From assembly GCF_017302985.1 (NCBI RefSeq), contig NZ_JAFIMU010000017.1, positions 124,001-188,000 on the forward strand: 64,000 nucleotides of DNA. The letters run 5' to 3'. The notes under the pieces are model-generated. The model was not told the DNA's origin. It did not search any database and worked only from the letters and a program-made list of their open reading frames with translations. A program made the translations under genes and the position numbers. Origin of the DNA: Corallococcus macrosporus. GTDB taxonomy: Bacteria > Myxococcota > Myxococcia > Myxococcales > Myxococcaceae. Below are positions 52,387 through 62,366 of this stretch, in pieces. The number at the start of each line of letters is the position of its first letter. Position 1 is the stretch's first letter.

Positions 52387-53682
52387 ATGCAGGGAGGGAT
52401 GTTGGGCACCGTCCTCAAGGGTGGTTTCGTCGTCGAACTGGAGCCCGCGTCCGTGGAGCGGGTGGACCTGCGCATCGAGGGTGAGCGCATCGTGGCGCGG
52501 GGCGAGGACCTGGCGCCCGGCCCCGACGACGAGGTGGTCGCGCTGTCCGGCAAGCTCGTCTTCCCGGGGCTCGTCAACGCCCACCACCGGCTCGCGAGCG
52601 TGCTGGCGCGCGGCCTGGTCGGCCCGACGCCGACGTCCTACCAGGCCCTGCTGGAGCAGGTGCGCTGGCCCTTCGAGAACGCGCTGGACCTGGACGCGGT
52701 GCAGGTCGCCGCCACGGCGGGCGGCCTGGAGTCCATCCAGTGCGGCACCACCACCCTGTTTGATTTGCACGCCTCGCCCAAGGCGGTGACGGGCTCGCTC
52801 CTGCGCTCGGCGCGCGGCCTCCATGAGGTGGGCGTGCGGGGCGTGCTGTCCTACGCGGTGACGGACCGCATGGGCGCGGTGGGCCGCGAGGAGGGCCTGG
52901 AGGAGACGGTCAGCTTCGCGCGCAAGGCCCGGGGCCGCTTCCGCGGACAGGTGGGCGCGGGCCCCTGCTTCACGCTGGGCGACGACGCGCTCCAGGGCCT
53001 GGGCGAAGCGCTCAACACCACCGGCACCGGGCTGCACTTCCCGCTCGCGGAGGATCCGCTGGACGAGCGGCTGTCCACCGAGCGTCACGGCAACCCGCCC
53101 GTGACGCGGCTGCTCACCAGCAACCTGCTGTCCCCCCGCGCCATGGCGGCGCACGCGGGCCACCTGGCGTGGGCGGACCTGGCGCAGGTGCTGGCCACGG
53201 GGACGTGGCTGTTGCACACGCCGCGCTCCAACCAGGGCCTGGAGGTGGGCTACGCGCCCGCGCTGAAGTTCGGGGCACGCGCGTCGCTGGGCACGGACGG
53301 CACGTCGCCGGACATGTTCGCGGAGGCGCAGGCGGCGTATCTGCGCTCGCGCGAGGCGGGCCAGACCATCGACGTGCTGCGCTACCTGGCCAATGGCCAC
53401 CGGCTGGCGTCGCAGGTGTTCGAGGCGGCCATCGGCCCCATGCGCGAGGGCGCGCTCGCGGACCTGCTGGTGCTGGACTACCTGTCGCCCACGCCGCTGA
53501 CGGCGGAGACGCTGGCGTGGCACGTGGTGCACGGGCTGGGCAGCCGCCACGTGGAGGCGGTGATGGTGGACGGCGTGTGGCGCGTCTGGGCGCGCAGGCC
53601 GCTGTCGGTGAACCCCACCGTGGTGGCCGAGCAGTCCCGCGAGGCTGCCGCCGCCGTGTGGGCGCGCATGGCGTCGTCGTAG
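52387..53682 (+). CDS. SsnA-like amidohydrolase
   Basis: 431 residues. The amidohydrolase fold is seen in FPGLVNAHHRLASVLARG (first metal motif, His-His rather than His-x-His), GLHFPLAED, AHAGHLAW and the Asp in LGTDGTSPD. The stretch GTTTLFDLHASPKAVTGSLLRSA and the YAVTDRMG segment resemble SsnA, a protein of unknown substrate often found with selenate/xanthine-related enzymes. Those are absent here. An ATG at 52399 with AGGGAGG immediately before it is an alternative start, but the spacing is very short. Confidence 0.82.
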   Translation: MQGGMLGTVLKGGFVVELEPASVERVDLRIEGERIVARGEDLAPGPDDEVVALSGKLVFPGLVNAHHRLASVLARGLVGPTPTSYQALLEQVRWPFENALDLDAVQVAATAGGLESIQCGTTTLFDLHASPKAVTGSLLRSARGLHEVGVRGVLSYAVTDRMGAVGREEGLEETVSFARKARGRFRGQVGAGPCFTLGDDALQGLGEALNTTGTGLHFPLAEDPLDERLSTERHGNPPVTRLLTSNLLSPRAMAAHAGHLAWADLAQVLATGTWLLHTPRSNQGLEVGYAPALKFGARASLGTDGTSPDMFAEAQAAYLRSREAGQTIDVLRYLANGHRLASQVFEAAIGPMREGALADLLVLDYLSPTPLTAETLAWHVVHGLGSRHVEAVMVDGVWRVWARRPLSVNPTVVAEQSREAAAAVWARMASS

Positions 53683-53727
53683 GGCGGAGAGCTTGTCGCG
53701 GTGTCCGGGGCCCGTTAAGTCCCGGGC

Positions 53728-54288
53728 ATGCTCAACTCCCTGCTCGTCGTCGGATGGCTCAGCGCAGCGATTCCCCAGGTGGGGGAAACCGCCCCGGACT
53801 TCACGGTGAAGGACACCACGGGGACGACCTACACGCTGTCGGAGATGGTGAAGAAGGGGCCCGTCATCGTGGCCTTCTTCCCCAAGGCGTTCACTGGCGG
53901 CTGCACGAAGGAGCTGACCGCCTACCGTGACCGCTACAAGGACGTCGAGCAGGCGCAGGGCCAGGTCCTGGCCTTCTCCACGGACGACGCGGAGACGCTG
54001 ACGCGCTTCAAGACGGAGCTGAAGGCGCCGTTCGCGTTCATCCCGGACCCCGACGGCAAGATCGTGGGTGCGTACGACGTGAAGATGCCGGTACTGACGG
54101 TGTCCAAGCGCTACACGTTCGTCGTGGGCGAGGACCGCAAGATTCTCAAGGTGGACGAGGGCAAGGACGCCATCGACGTCTCGGGCGCCATCGCCGCGTG
54201 TCCCCTGCGCAAGGGCGCCGCCGCGAAGCCCTCCGCGGCACCGGCGGGCAACACGCCCCCCATCAAGGCCGAGCCCGCGACGAAGTAG
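53728..54288 (+). CDS. Exported peroxiredoxin
   Basis: 186 residues. A short hydrophobic N-terminus ([16 protein letters not shown]) suggests export. The AhpC/TSA fold starts at [12 protein letters not shown], with the peroxidatic Cys in [12 protein letters not shown] near residue 58 (the AFT-x-x-C arrangement) and an Arg position near 120. A second Cys in AIAACPLRK near residue 158 could resolve. The Ala/Pro-rich tail is probably disordered. It follows the SsnA-like gene by 45 nt. Confidence 0.87.
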   Translation: MLNSLLVVGWLSAAIPQVGETAPDFTVKDTTGTTYTLSEMVKKGPVIVAFFPKAFTGGCTKELTAYRDRYKDVEQAQGQVLAFSTDDAETLTRFKTELKAPFAFIPDPDGKIVGAYDVKMPVLTVSKRYTFVVGEDRKILKVDEGKDAIDVSGAIAACPLRKGAAAKPSAAPAGNTPPIKAEPATK

Positions 54289-54508
54289 CGGTGACCTGGC
54301 CGAGCCCCCTGGCTTCCAGGGCAGGGGCGCGTCCACTCGAGGACGTCCTCGTGGTCCGCGCGGGCTGATCGCGGACCGTGCCGTTGAGGAGTTCACGCGG
54401 CCCGGCGCACGGCTGCTTGTCCGCCCGAAGCGGGCCGCGATAGCCCTGGGCCTGCCGCGCGCGGGAGTTCCTCCATCCGCCGGGCTGTGGGCGTGGAGGC
54501 CCGAGTGG

Positions 54509-55576
54509 ATGGACATCGTCTTCCTGGGCCCCGCGTGCCGGCCTGGCGCCGAATCGCCAGCGGGCACGGCTTCGAGTCAGCTCGCACAGGCGCTCCGGCG
54601 GCGAGGACACGCGGTCCTCCTGCTGGAGCGCGAGGCGCCCTGCTCGCGGCCCGAAGTATCACCCACTGCCGCGACGTATCAGGACCTGGCGGACCTCCAC
54701 GCGCGCTTCCATTCGCGGGTGCGCCGCGCGGACCTGGTGCTGGTGGACGCGGACGTGCCGCAGGTCGCGGACGTGAGTCGCTGGGCCACGAACACGGCGG
54801 GCGGGCTCACCGTCTTCTGGGACCGGGACACGCCCCGCACGCTGGAGCGGCACGCCGTGCGTGAAGACCCGGGCGGCATGACGCCGGAGCTGTTCGCGGG
54901 CTACCGGCTCTATCTCTGCTCCAGCGGTGGCCCGGTGCCACGCCAACTGGAGCGCGAGTGGGGCGTGGCCCGTGCGCGCATGTTCCTCCCCGGTGTGGAC
55001 GCGGAGCATTTCGTGCCCGGAAGCGGCAGGACGCGCTGGGACCTGGGGCACCTGGGGCCGCTGCCGGCGGAGCGGCGAGGGCTCCTGAATCAATGGCTGC
55101 TCGGCGCCGCGCACGGCTGGCCGGAGGGGCGCTTCGTCCTCGCGGGGACGTTGTCCGCGGTGGATGACGCCTGTCCCGCCAACGTGGTGAGGCAGGCGGC
55201 CCCGTCGCCAGGGGAACACGCGGGCTTCCTCGGTGCGCAGCGCTTCACGTTGGCGCTCTCCCAGGCGGAGCACACGCCAGGCGCGAATCTGTTCGAGGCC
55301 GCGGCCAGCGGGGCGGCGCTGATCTGCGATCCCTGGCCGGGCCTGGAAGACGTCTTCGCGCTGGGCGAAGAGGTGATGGTCGCCCGCACGGAGCGGGACG
55401 TGCTCCGCTACTTGCAAGCGATGCCGGAAGCGGACCGGCGCCAGCTGGGCATGCGAGCCCGGGCCCGGGTCCTGGCCGAACACACCGTGGCCCACCGCGC
55501 CGAGCAACTGGAGCAATACGCGAACGAAGCAGACCGGGGAGCCACGTGGAGGGCCCCAGTGCGCTCGCTGAACTGA
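54509..55576 (+). CDS. CgeB-like glycosyltransferase family protein
   Basis: 355 residues from the ATG at 54509 with GGAGG about 10 nt upstream. The fold resembles CgeB/GT1-type glycosyltransferases: an N-terminal Rossmann start MDIVFLGPACRPG, the middle GYRLYLCSSGGPV, and a C-terminal donor region HTPGANLFEAAASGAALICDPWPGLEDVFALGEE. That last stretch is typical of nucleotide-sugar binding. The acceptor is unknown; spore-coat or surface polysaccharide is possible. It is followed by palindrome locus 2. Confidence 0.82.
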   Translation: MDIVFLGPACRPGAESPAGTASSQLAQALRRRGHAVLLLEREAPCSRPEVSPTAATYQDLADLHARFHSRVRRADLVLVDADVPQVADVSRWATNTAGGLTVFWDRDTPRTLERHAVREDPGGMTPELFAGYRLYLCSSGGPVPRQLEREWGVARARMFLPGVDAEHFVPGSGRTRWDLGHLGPLPAERRGLLNQWLLGAAHGWPEGRFVLAGTLSAVDDACPANVVRQAAPSPGEHAGFLGAQRFTLALSQAEHTPGANLFEAAASGAALICDPWPGLEDVFALGEEVMVARTERDVLRYLQAMPEADRRQLGMRARARVLAEHTVAHRAEQLEQYANEADRGATWRAPVRSLN

Positions 55577-55659
55577 GCGGCACGGGGCCGGGACGACGAC
55601 CGCACCGCGACGCGTCACATCCAGGCCAGGCCTGCTCCCCCGAGGCCGCGTCCCGCGCG

Positions 55660-55906
55660 AACCTGTCCGACAGTCGGACCAGTTGGGACAGCCGCCAATG
55701 CTGGACGGGAGCCCCTTCCACCCGGGCTGCGGAAACTGGTCCGACAGTCGGACCAGTTGAGACAGCTACCGATGCTGGAGGGGCGCCCTTCCACCCGCGC
55801 CGCGGAAACTGGTCCGACAGTCGGACCAGTTGGGACAGCCGCCAATGCTGGACGGGAGCCCCTTCCACCCGGGCCGCGGAAACCTGTCCGACAGTCGGAC
55901 AGGTTT
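55660..55906. repeat. Array of four regularly spaced palindromes (locus 2)
   Basis: Four dyads are centred at 55672, 55746, 55819 and 55893 (spacing 74, 73, 74 nt). Copies B (55734-55758) and C (55807-55831) are perfect with AACTGGTCCGAC and GTCGGACCAGTT around a central A. Copy D (55880-55906) has arms AAACCTGTCCGAC and GTCGGACAGGTTT. Copy A (55660-55684) is a hybrid with a CCTGT left arm and ACCAGTT right arm. Stretches A-B and C-D between copies differ by a single base, while B-C differs at several, giving a higher-order unit near 147 nt. The array begins 83 nt after the glycosyltransferase stop and ends 45 nt before the stop of the opposite helical-repeat gene. The rest of the 375-nt gap shows nothing else. 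Confidence 0.95.
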
Positions 55907-55951
55907 GGCGCATCCCGTCGGCCGGGAGGTGGACGGCACTTCCGGCCGGGC

Positions 55952-58900
55952 CTACTCCTGCTCCGGGGCCTTCACCATCTCCCGGGGCGGGAACACGAAC
56001 TGCGCGGCCCCGGCCACGAGCGGTGAGGCGTCGCGCTGGAACTCGGCGAGCATCGCCAGCCGCTCCTCCGTCCAGCCACGTCCGTCCGCCGCGTCGCGCA
56101 CCAGGCAGTGCAGGGCCACGCGCCGCGCCTCCGGGCTGGGGCTCCGCGCCAAACGCCCACCCACCTCCTCCATCATATCCACCGGCAGGTTCGACACCGC
56201 CACCTGGGCCGCCATCAGCGCGTCCGCGTGGAGCCATCCCTCCTGGCCCATCGTTTCCAGGTGGCTGGCGAAAGCCTCGGGCTCCAGGGCCACCGCCGCG
56301 CAGCGCACGCGCAGCGTCGCCAGGCACGGGTCCTTCGTGAGCAGCCCGCCCGTCACCAGTCCATGGACGGCCTGCAGGGGCACGGGCCGCATCCGCTCCC
56401 GGGGCTGGAGCAGCGCGTCCAGCGCCACGCTCAGCGCGCGCCGGTCCGGCGCCACCGCCTCCAGCATCCGCTCGAACAACGTCGCGTCGTGCTCATCGGT
56501 CCGGTACACCAGCGCCCCCATCGCCGCGCGCACCTCGTCGTCATAGGGCGAGGCCAGCCGCGCGCCGCAGGCGGAGAGGAACACCCGCTCCCGGTCCTTC
56601 ACCTGGAGCCACGCCGCGCGCCGCAGCAGGTCGATGCGCGCATCCGGCTCCGGCCGCGCCAGCACCTTCGCCAGCAGCGAGGACAGCCGCGCGTCCAGTC
56701 CTTCCGTCAGCCGGTCCGGCGGGATGTCCCCCACTCGCGACGCCATGATGGCGTCCTCGCCCGTGACGGCGCGCTCGAACACCGCCCACGTGGGCTCGCG
56801 GTCCAGGTGGTCCCACAGCGCGCGCAGGAGCGCGATGCGCACGTCGCGGTGCAGGGGCAGCGCGTCCAGCTCCAGCAGCCGCGCGTAGCCCGCGTCCGAG
56901 CGCAGCTCGCCCAACAGGCGTACCACCTCCTTGGCCACCGTGACCTTCGTCAGCGGCACCTCCGCCAGCAGCGACAGCACCCGCGTGACGGGCATGCCGT
57001 TGAACGCGCGGCGCAGGCCGTAGATGGCGATGCGCGCGCGCGCGTCCTCCAGGGCCCCCAGCAGCGTGGGCACGCCCTGGCCCTGATCGCACCGTGCCAT
57101 CACCCGCAGGGCCCGCTCCTGCACCGCGGGCCGCTTGTCGTTCGCCAGTGCCAGGAGCGCATCCATCGGCGCCCAGTCCAGCACCGCCATCCGCGTCACC
57201 GCCGCCAGCAGCGTGGGCGTGTCCCGCTCCAGGTCCTCGCACAGCCGCGCGAGCGCGCGCGAGTATGCCTGGTTCTGCTCCACGTTCCACCGGAAGAACC
57301 CCGAGTCGAACGGCAACAGCCAGTGCGTCGCCCCCGTGGCGAACTGCCCGGTGATGACCGGCGCGTGGAGGTACGGCCCCAGCAGGTCCTGCCGACGCCG
57401 GTGCAGGTACTCGCGCACCACCGGGATGGCGACGGCGCTCTCGTCCCGCTTGAGCAGCGCGGGCAGCATCCGGTCGAAGTCCTTCACCGCGCGGGAGCGC
57501 AGCACCCACAGCGCGCCCCCGGACGGCTTGCCCAGCCGCAGCGCCACGCGCTCCAGCTCGTCCACCAGCTCCCGGTGCAGGGGCAGGCCGCGCTTCTCGG
57601 CCACCGCCAGCGCCACCACCTCCTCGTCCCAGCCCCGGTCCCGCCAGCGCCGCAGGGCGCCCGCGAGCGTCGCCTCGAAGCGCGTCCGGTCCTCCTTCGC
57701 CAGCCACGCCGTCAGCGCCAGCGCCAGCCGGTTGTCGGGCGTGACGTCGCGCACGGAGACGAGCCAGTCCGACAGGCCGGGCACCAGCGCCGCGCGCTTG
57801 CCCAGGCTCGCCGCGAGCTGGAGCAGGGGACCGCCGCGCTCTCGCTCCGCCCACACCTTCGCCAGCGTCAGGAGGTACGGCGCGGCCCGGCGCACCTCGT
57901 CGTCCGTCAACCGGTGACCCAGCCCCGCGTCCTGGATGCGCCCGCGCTCCTTGAGGAAGGTGCCCAGCCACTGCGCGCCCCATGCCGGGTCCGCGCCGAA
58001 GGCCCGCACCAGGAGCCGTTCCGCCGCCTGCGCCGTGGCCATCGACAGGTCCGCGGCGTCCAGCGCGTCGCGCAGCATCCGGCCCAGGGCCTCGGTGTGC
58101 TCGGCGCGCCACATCCGCCGGGGCCACGCGGCCAGCGCCTGCAGCATCACCCCGCGCACCGGGTCCTGTTCGTTCTTCCGGGCCAGCACCAGCGCCAGCG
58201 CGGGCGCCACCCACGCGGGCTCGTCCGGGCGCAGGCCGGGCAGCGCCAGCAGGGCGCCCAGGCCCGCGCCGCGCATGGCCGCGTCCGGATGCCCCAGCGC
58301 GCCCCGGAGCGTCCCCAGCGCCTCGTCCCAGGGCAGGAAGCGCGCGTAGGAGATTCGCGCCTCGGCGCGGGTGCCTAGCGCCACCACCTCGTTCAGGTGC
58401 CGGCGCGCCTCGCGCTCGCGCAGGTCCGCCGGCAGGTGCCGCAGGTACTCCAGCGCGATGACGCCGTCACGGTTGCGCGCCCCCACGGTCCAGCGCGCGT
58501 AGACGCTCTCGCGCAGGGCCGCGTCCCCGATGCGCGCGATGAGCGGCGTGCCCCAGGCGGGCGCGCGTTCCACGGACGTGGCCCAGGCCTCGGTGAGCGT
58601 CGGGTGCAGCGCCTCCGGCAGCTCCTTCAGCACGTCCTCCGCGCGGCCCAGCAGCGTCGGGTCTCGCTGGACGATCCACGTCAGGGACTCGGCATCCAGC
58701 GACGCCAGGGACTTCGCGAACAGCAGGTGGGGGAGGAAGGCCGGGGGACGCTGGCGCACGAGCGCCACCAGGCGCAGGGGCCGCCGCCGCGCCAGCGTCC
58801 GCATGGCGTGCTCGTCCGGCGGGATGCCCCGCTCCAGCAGCACGGCCAGCAGCTTCTCCGCGAGGTCGGGCGCCAGCTCCGCCAGCCACGGCAGGCCCCA

Positions 58901-59524
58901 CCCCATGTTCTGCCGCGTGACGGGGTCGGGCTCTCCCTGCACCGCGCGCAGTTGCTCCAGCAGCACCTCGCCCAGCACCGACGGCGCGTGCCGGGCCAGC
59001 CGCGCCCAGAACCGGAAGCTGGGCCGCTCCAGTGCTCGCGCCAGGTGCCGGCGCAGGACGGCTTCGGAGGCCATCGGCAGCGTGTCCGCGAAGGTGGCGT
59101 GCTCGCCGCGCTCCGCCAGCCCGTCCACGAATGCGTCGATGACGGCGTGCCGCTTGCGCTTGCGCAATTGGTGGATGACGGTCTGCTCGCGGCGCATCCC
59201 GTGCGCCATGCGCAACGCCTCCAGCGCCTGGGCGTCGTCACAGGCCACGGACACCAGCTCGAATGCCAGCGCGCGCACGCGGAAGGATTCATCCGCGGTG
59301 GCCTTCAGCACCGCCGCGCCGTCGCGCCGCGTGAACTGGGCCGCCAGGGCCAGCCGCCGCTCGAAGGCGTTCCCCCGAGCCAGCGCGTCCAGCAGCGCCT
59401 GCGCCTCCGGATCCGTCCGGGCCTTGCGTCCCAGGTCCACCATGCGCCGCACCCGGGCGTCATGGAAAGTGGAGGACAGCTCGGCGCGCAGGGCGGACAG
59501 GGCGGGTTCGGACATGGCGCCCAA
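55952..59524 (-). CDS. Giant helical-repeat (HEAT-like) protein
   Basis: 1190 residues, no signal peptide, no membrane span and no enzymatic motif. The sequence is composed of short amphipathic helices with Ala/Leu/Arg, consistent with HEAT or ARM repeats throughout, for example DESFRVRALAFELVSVACDD and NDKRPAVQERALRVMARCDQG. A single internal Gly/Phe/Trp-rich interruption (TGATHWLLPFDSGFFRWNVEQNQ) lies near residue 720. Start may be the second Met (59515). Probably a large scaffold. Orthologues likely exist in myxobacteria, but no family name is known to me. Confidence 0.72.
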   Translation of the reverse strand: MGAMSEPALSALRAELSSTFHDARVRRMVDLGRKARTDPEAQALLDALARGNAFERRLALAAQFTRRDGAAVLKATADESFRVRALAFELVSVACDDAQALEALRMAHGMRREQTVIHQLRKRKRHAVIDAFVDGLAERGEHATFADTLPMASEAVLRRHLARALERPSFRFWARLARHAPSVLGEVLLEQLRAVQGEPDPVTRQNMGWGLPWLAELAPDLAEKLLAVLLERGIPPDEHAMRTLARRRPLRLVALVRQRPPAFLPHLLFAKSLASLDAESLTWIVQRDPTLLGRAEDVLKELPEALHPTLTEAWATSVERAPAWGTPLIARIGDAALRESVYARWTVGARNRDGVIALEYLRHLPADLREREARRHLNEVVALGTRAEARISYARFLPWDEALGTLRGALGHPDAAMRGAGLGALLALPGLRPDEPAWVAPALALVLARKNEQDPVRGVMLQALAAWPRRMWRAEHTEALGRMLRDALDAADLSMATAQAAERLLVRAFGADPAWGAQWLGTFLKERGRIQDAGLGHRLTDDEVRRAAPYLLTLAKVWAERERGGPLLQLAASLGKRAALVPGLSDWLVSVRDVTPDNRLALALTAWLAKEDRTRFEATLAGALRRWRDRGWDEEVVALAVAEKRGLPLHRELVDELERVALRLGKPSGGALWVLRSRAVKDFDRMLPALLKRDESAVAIPVVREYLHRRRQDLLGPYLHAPVITGQFATGATHWLLPFDSGFFRWNVEQNQAYSRALARLCEDLERDTPTLLAAVTRMAVLDWAPMDALLALANDKRPAVQERALRVMARCDQGQGVPTLLGALEDARARIAIYGLRRAFNGMPVTRVLSLLAEVPLTKVTVAKEVVRLLGELRSDAGYARLLELDALPLHRDVRIALLRALWDHLDREPTWAVFERAVTGEDAIMASRVGDIPPDRLTEGLDARLSSLLAKVLARPEPDARIDLLRRAAWLQVKDRERVFLSACGARLASPYDDEVRAAMGALVYRTDEHDATLFERMLEAVAPDRRALSVALDALLQPRERMRPVPLQAVHGLVTGGLLTKDPCLATLRVRCAAVALEPEAFASHLETMGQEGWLHADALMAAQVAVSNLPVDMMEEVGGRLARSPSPEARRVALHCLVRDAADGRGWTEERLAMLAEFQRDASPLVAGAAQFVFPPREMVKAPEQE

Positions 59525-59610
59525 GGATGCCTGCTCCCCTCGTTTCCTGACAGACCCGGCCCCCCGAGCGGCCCCCTTCCGCCCGGGTCGGGCACTTCAG
59601 CGGCGACGGC

Positions 59611-61731
59611 TCAGTGCGTCGCCTCGGTGGGGGTGACGGGGTAGTTCCCCGTGGCGTGCGCGCGCGTGTGCGCCGCGAAGAGGAAGCGCCGGACGGCGGC
59701 GCGGGTGAGGAGCCCGCACGGGGCCAGCCCCAGCACGGGCGTCACCGGCAGCGCGTCCACGTCCTCCTGGTCCATCACCTGGAGCGCGTGCGCCAGGTCC
59801 GAGTCCGGCGCCAGCGCGGGCAGCTTGCGCGCCAGGTCGCTGGCCACGAGCAGCGGGTACATGGACTCGTCCCGCCACACCTCGCGCAGCTGCTCCACAT
59901 GCACCGTGCCGTAGAGGTTGCCCTGCGTGTCCAGCACCGGCAGCGTGCCGGCCTCGGACGTGAGCAGCTGGTCCGTCAGCGCGCGCAGCGGCGTGCCCGC
60001 GGGCACCGCCGGCACCTCCGTCATCAGGGCCCGCACGTGCGTGGCCACGAGCAGGTCCTCGTCGCTCTGCACCTTGGGCGCCGTGCGCTCCGTGAGGAAG
60101 TGGCACACCGCGGACGCGATGGTGCACGTCACCATCAGCGGCAGGATGATCTCATGGCTGCCGCTCAGCTCGTACAGCATCATCATGCCGGTGAGCGGGC
60201 CGCGCGTGAGCGCCGCCACCGCGCCGCCCATGCCCACGATGGCGTACGCGCCGCTGGGCCCGGTGGCATGCGGGAAGAAGTAGTGCACCAGCGTGCCGAA
60301 CGCGCCGCCCGCCATGGCGCCAATCAGCGCCGCCGGGAAGAACGTGCCGCCCGAACCGCCCGAGCCGATGGTGAGCGCCGTGGCCACCAGCTTCAGCACG
60401 CACGCCGTCAGCAGGAAGAAGAAGGGCAGCTGCCCCGCCGCCGCCAGGTTGATGTAGTCGTTTCCGCTGCCCCACACCGTGGGGCTCAGGAACACGAGCA
60501 CGCCCGTGCACAGGCCGCCCAGCGCGGCGCGCACCGGCAGCGGCTTCCGGCCCAGCCACGGGGACAGCTTCCCGCCCATGCCGCCGTGGAAGAAGTGCTC
60601 CACGCCGTGCAGCAGCTTCACGAACGCGAACGCCAGCAGCCCGCACCCGATGCCCAGCCCCGCGTAGGCGAACACCTCCGTGCCGCTGACCAGCTCGTAG
60701 TTCACCCGGTTGAGCAGGGGCGCTTCGTCCAGCACGCCCCGGCTCACCAGCGTGCCCGCCACGCTCGCCAGGATGATGGGGGAGAACACGCGCAGCTCGA
60801 ACTCGCGCAGGATGATCTCCATCGCGAACACCGCGCCCGCGATGGGGGCGTTGAAGGACGCGGAGATGCCCGCGCCCGCGCCGCACGCCAGCAGGATGGA
60901 CAGCTCCTTGCGGCTGAAGCCCAGCACCCGCCCCACGCTGGACGCGAACGCCGCGCCTCCATAGACGATGGGCCCCTCGCGGCCCGCGGAACCGCCGCTG
61001 CCAATGGTGATGGCGGACGCGATGAGCTTGAGCAACCCCCGGTCCGCCGGCACCACGTTGGCGCCGCTCTTCACCGCGCGCACCACCTCCGGAAGGCCGT
61101 GCCCGTGCGTCTCCGGCCGGTCGCGCAAGAGCCGCCCCACGGCGAGCCCGCCCACCGTGGGCGCGATCAGGATGAGCCACCAGGGCAGGTGCGGCAGCAC
61201 CGCCGGCAGGTTGTGCGCATGGCCGAACACGGCGTTCACGGCCGCCAGCCCCACGAGCGGGTAGTAGAGCGACAGCGCGCCCAGCGTCAGCAGCGCGAGC
61301 AGCCGCAGGCGGCGCTTCACCTCGTCGCGAGGGCCGCCGGGTTCAATCACCCGCGCCAGCAGCAGCGCGCCCAGCGCCAGCGGCACGCCCACCAGCGCGT
61401 ATTCCAGGTGCCAGCGCGCGGAGGAGAGCGACTCCATCAACGTGCGCAGCCGCTGCGGCTTGAGCGCCGCCGCCAGCTCCGCGGCGCTGAACGTGATGCC
61501 GCTCATCACGCCAATGAGGTTGGAGAAGATGCCCGCGGCCAGGCCGCTGTAGAGCCCCACCACCGCGCCCGCGATGGGCAGCACCGACGGCGTCGGCAGC
61601 CGGATGCGGTTGGACGCGCCCAGCAGGAAGTAGATGAGGCGTGAAAGGTTCTGACGCGCCCAGAGCGTGAGCGCGGCCACCCGCTGCGACTGAGCAGGCG
61701 GAGGTTCGTCGGAGGTGTTCATTTGGTGCAC
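59611..61731 (-). CDS. ClC chloride channel/transporter with CBS pair
   Basis: 706 residues. The ClC pore motifs are present: [11 protein letters not shown] (gating Glu retained), [16 protein letters not shown] and [16 protein letters not shown]. About ten membrane spans cover residues 40-480. A C-terminal CBS pair follows from about 530 ([37 protein letters not shown], then [20 protein letters not shown]). The gating Glu is retained; the proton-glutamate position would be needed to decide between channel and Cl/H exchanger, and I did not resolve it. Start may be the second Met (61722). Confidence 0.93.
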   Translation of the reverse strand: MHQMNTSDEPPPAQSQRVAALTLWARQNLSRLIYFLLGASNRIRLPTPSVLPIAGAVVGLYSGLAAGIFSNLIGVMSGITFSAAELAAALKPQRLRTLMESLSSARWHLEYALVGVPLALGALLLARVIEPGGPRDEVKRRLRLLALLTLGALSLYYPLVGLAAVNAVFGHAHNLPAVLPHLPWWLILIAPTVGGLAVGRLLRDRPETHGHGLPEVVRAVKSGANVVPADRGLLKLIASAITIGSGGSAGREGPIVYGGAAFASSVGRVLGFSRKELSILLACGAGAGISASFNAPIAGAVFAMEIILREFELRVFSPIILASVAGTLVSRGVLDEAPLLNRVNYELVSGTEVFAYAGLGIGCGLLAFAFVKLLHGVEHFFHGGMGGKLSPWLGRKPLPVRAALGGLCTGVLVFLSPTVWGSGNDYINLAAAGQLPFFFLLTACVLKLVATALTIGSGGSGGTFFPAALIGAMAGGAFGTLVHYFFPHATGPSGAYAIVGMGGAVAALTRGPLTGMMMLYELSGSHEIILPLMVTCTIASAVCHFLTERTAPKVQSDEDLLVATHVRALMTEVPAVPAGTPLRALTDQLLTSEAGTLPVLDTQGNLYGTVHVEQLREVWRDESMYPLLVASDLARKLPALAPDSDLAHALQVMDQEDVDALPVTPVLGLAPCGLLTRAAVRRFLFAAHTRAHATGNYPVTPTEATH

Positions 61732-61899
61732 CTACTAAACGGAGGTGGCCCCTGGGTTTCAAGCCTCTTGATGGAGGTGTGCACCCGCCGCCGTCCGCCT
61801 GCACTCCACTCCACACATCACCCGAGCGGTGCCCGGCTCCCCGCCCCCCGAGCGTGCTACGACGCCCTCCATTTCCACCCCATGAAGGAGGCATCGCAC

Positions 61900-62340
61900 A
61901 TGCTCAAGCAGGGAGACGTGGCGCCGGAGTTCACCGTGCAGGACTCGACGGGGAAGACGCACCGGCTGTCGGACTACCGGGGCAAGAACGTGGTGCTCTG
62001 GTTCTACCCGAAGGCGGACACCCCCGGATGCACCGCGGAGGGCTGCTCCTTCCGCGACCACAAGACCCAGTACGAGGCCAAGGGCACCGTCATCCTGGGC
62101 ATCAGCTTCGACACACCGGCGGAGAACCAGGCGTTCTCCCAGAAGTTCGGCTTCAACTTCCCGCTCCTGTGCGACGTGGACCGCAAGGTGGGGCTGGCCT
62201 ACGGGGCCGCGGATGACGCCTCGGCCGCCAACGCGCGCCGGGTGGGCGTCGTCATCGGCCCGGACGGCCGCATCAAGGAATGGCACGCCAAGGTGGACGC
62301 GCGCGCCTTCCCCCAGGAAGCGCTGTCGCGCCTCCAGTAG
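61900..62340 (+). CDS. bcp: Bcp-type thioredoxin-dependent peroxiredoxin
   Basis: 146 residues from the ATG at 61900, chosen because AAGGAGG ends 8 nt upstream; the ATG at 61882 lacks this. The motif [14 protein letters not shown] has the peroxidatic Cys and the resolving Cys five residues later, as in Bcp/Prx[22 protein letters not shown] and [29 protein letters not shown] are standard. It reduces peroxides with thioredoxin in the cytoplasm. It is divergent from the ClC gene. Confidence 0.95.
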   Translation: MLKQGDVAPEFTVQDSTGKTHRLSDYRGKNVVLWFYPKADTPGCTAEGCSFRDHKTQYEAKGTVILGISFDTPAENQAFSQKFGFNFPLLCDVDRKVGLAYGAADDASAANARRVGVVIGPDGRIKEWHAKVDARAFPQEALSRLQ

Positions 62341-62366
62341 GGCTCCGGAACTTCAGCGCCCGGCCC

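Noticed and set aside
49002-52484. Long plus-strand frame over the kinase and esterase genes
   Set aside because: Composition is Arg/Ala/Gly/His-heavy without domains, and it is antisense to well-supported genes.
23720-55906. Palindromes as ordinary Rho-independent terminators
   Set aside because: No T tract follows the dyads, and multiple regularly spaced copies are not needed for termination; left open as a hypothesis only.
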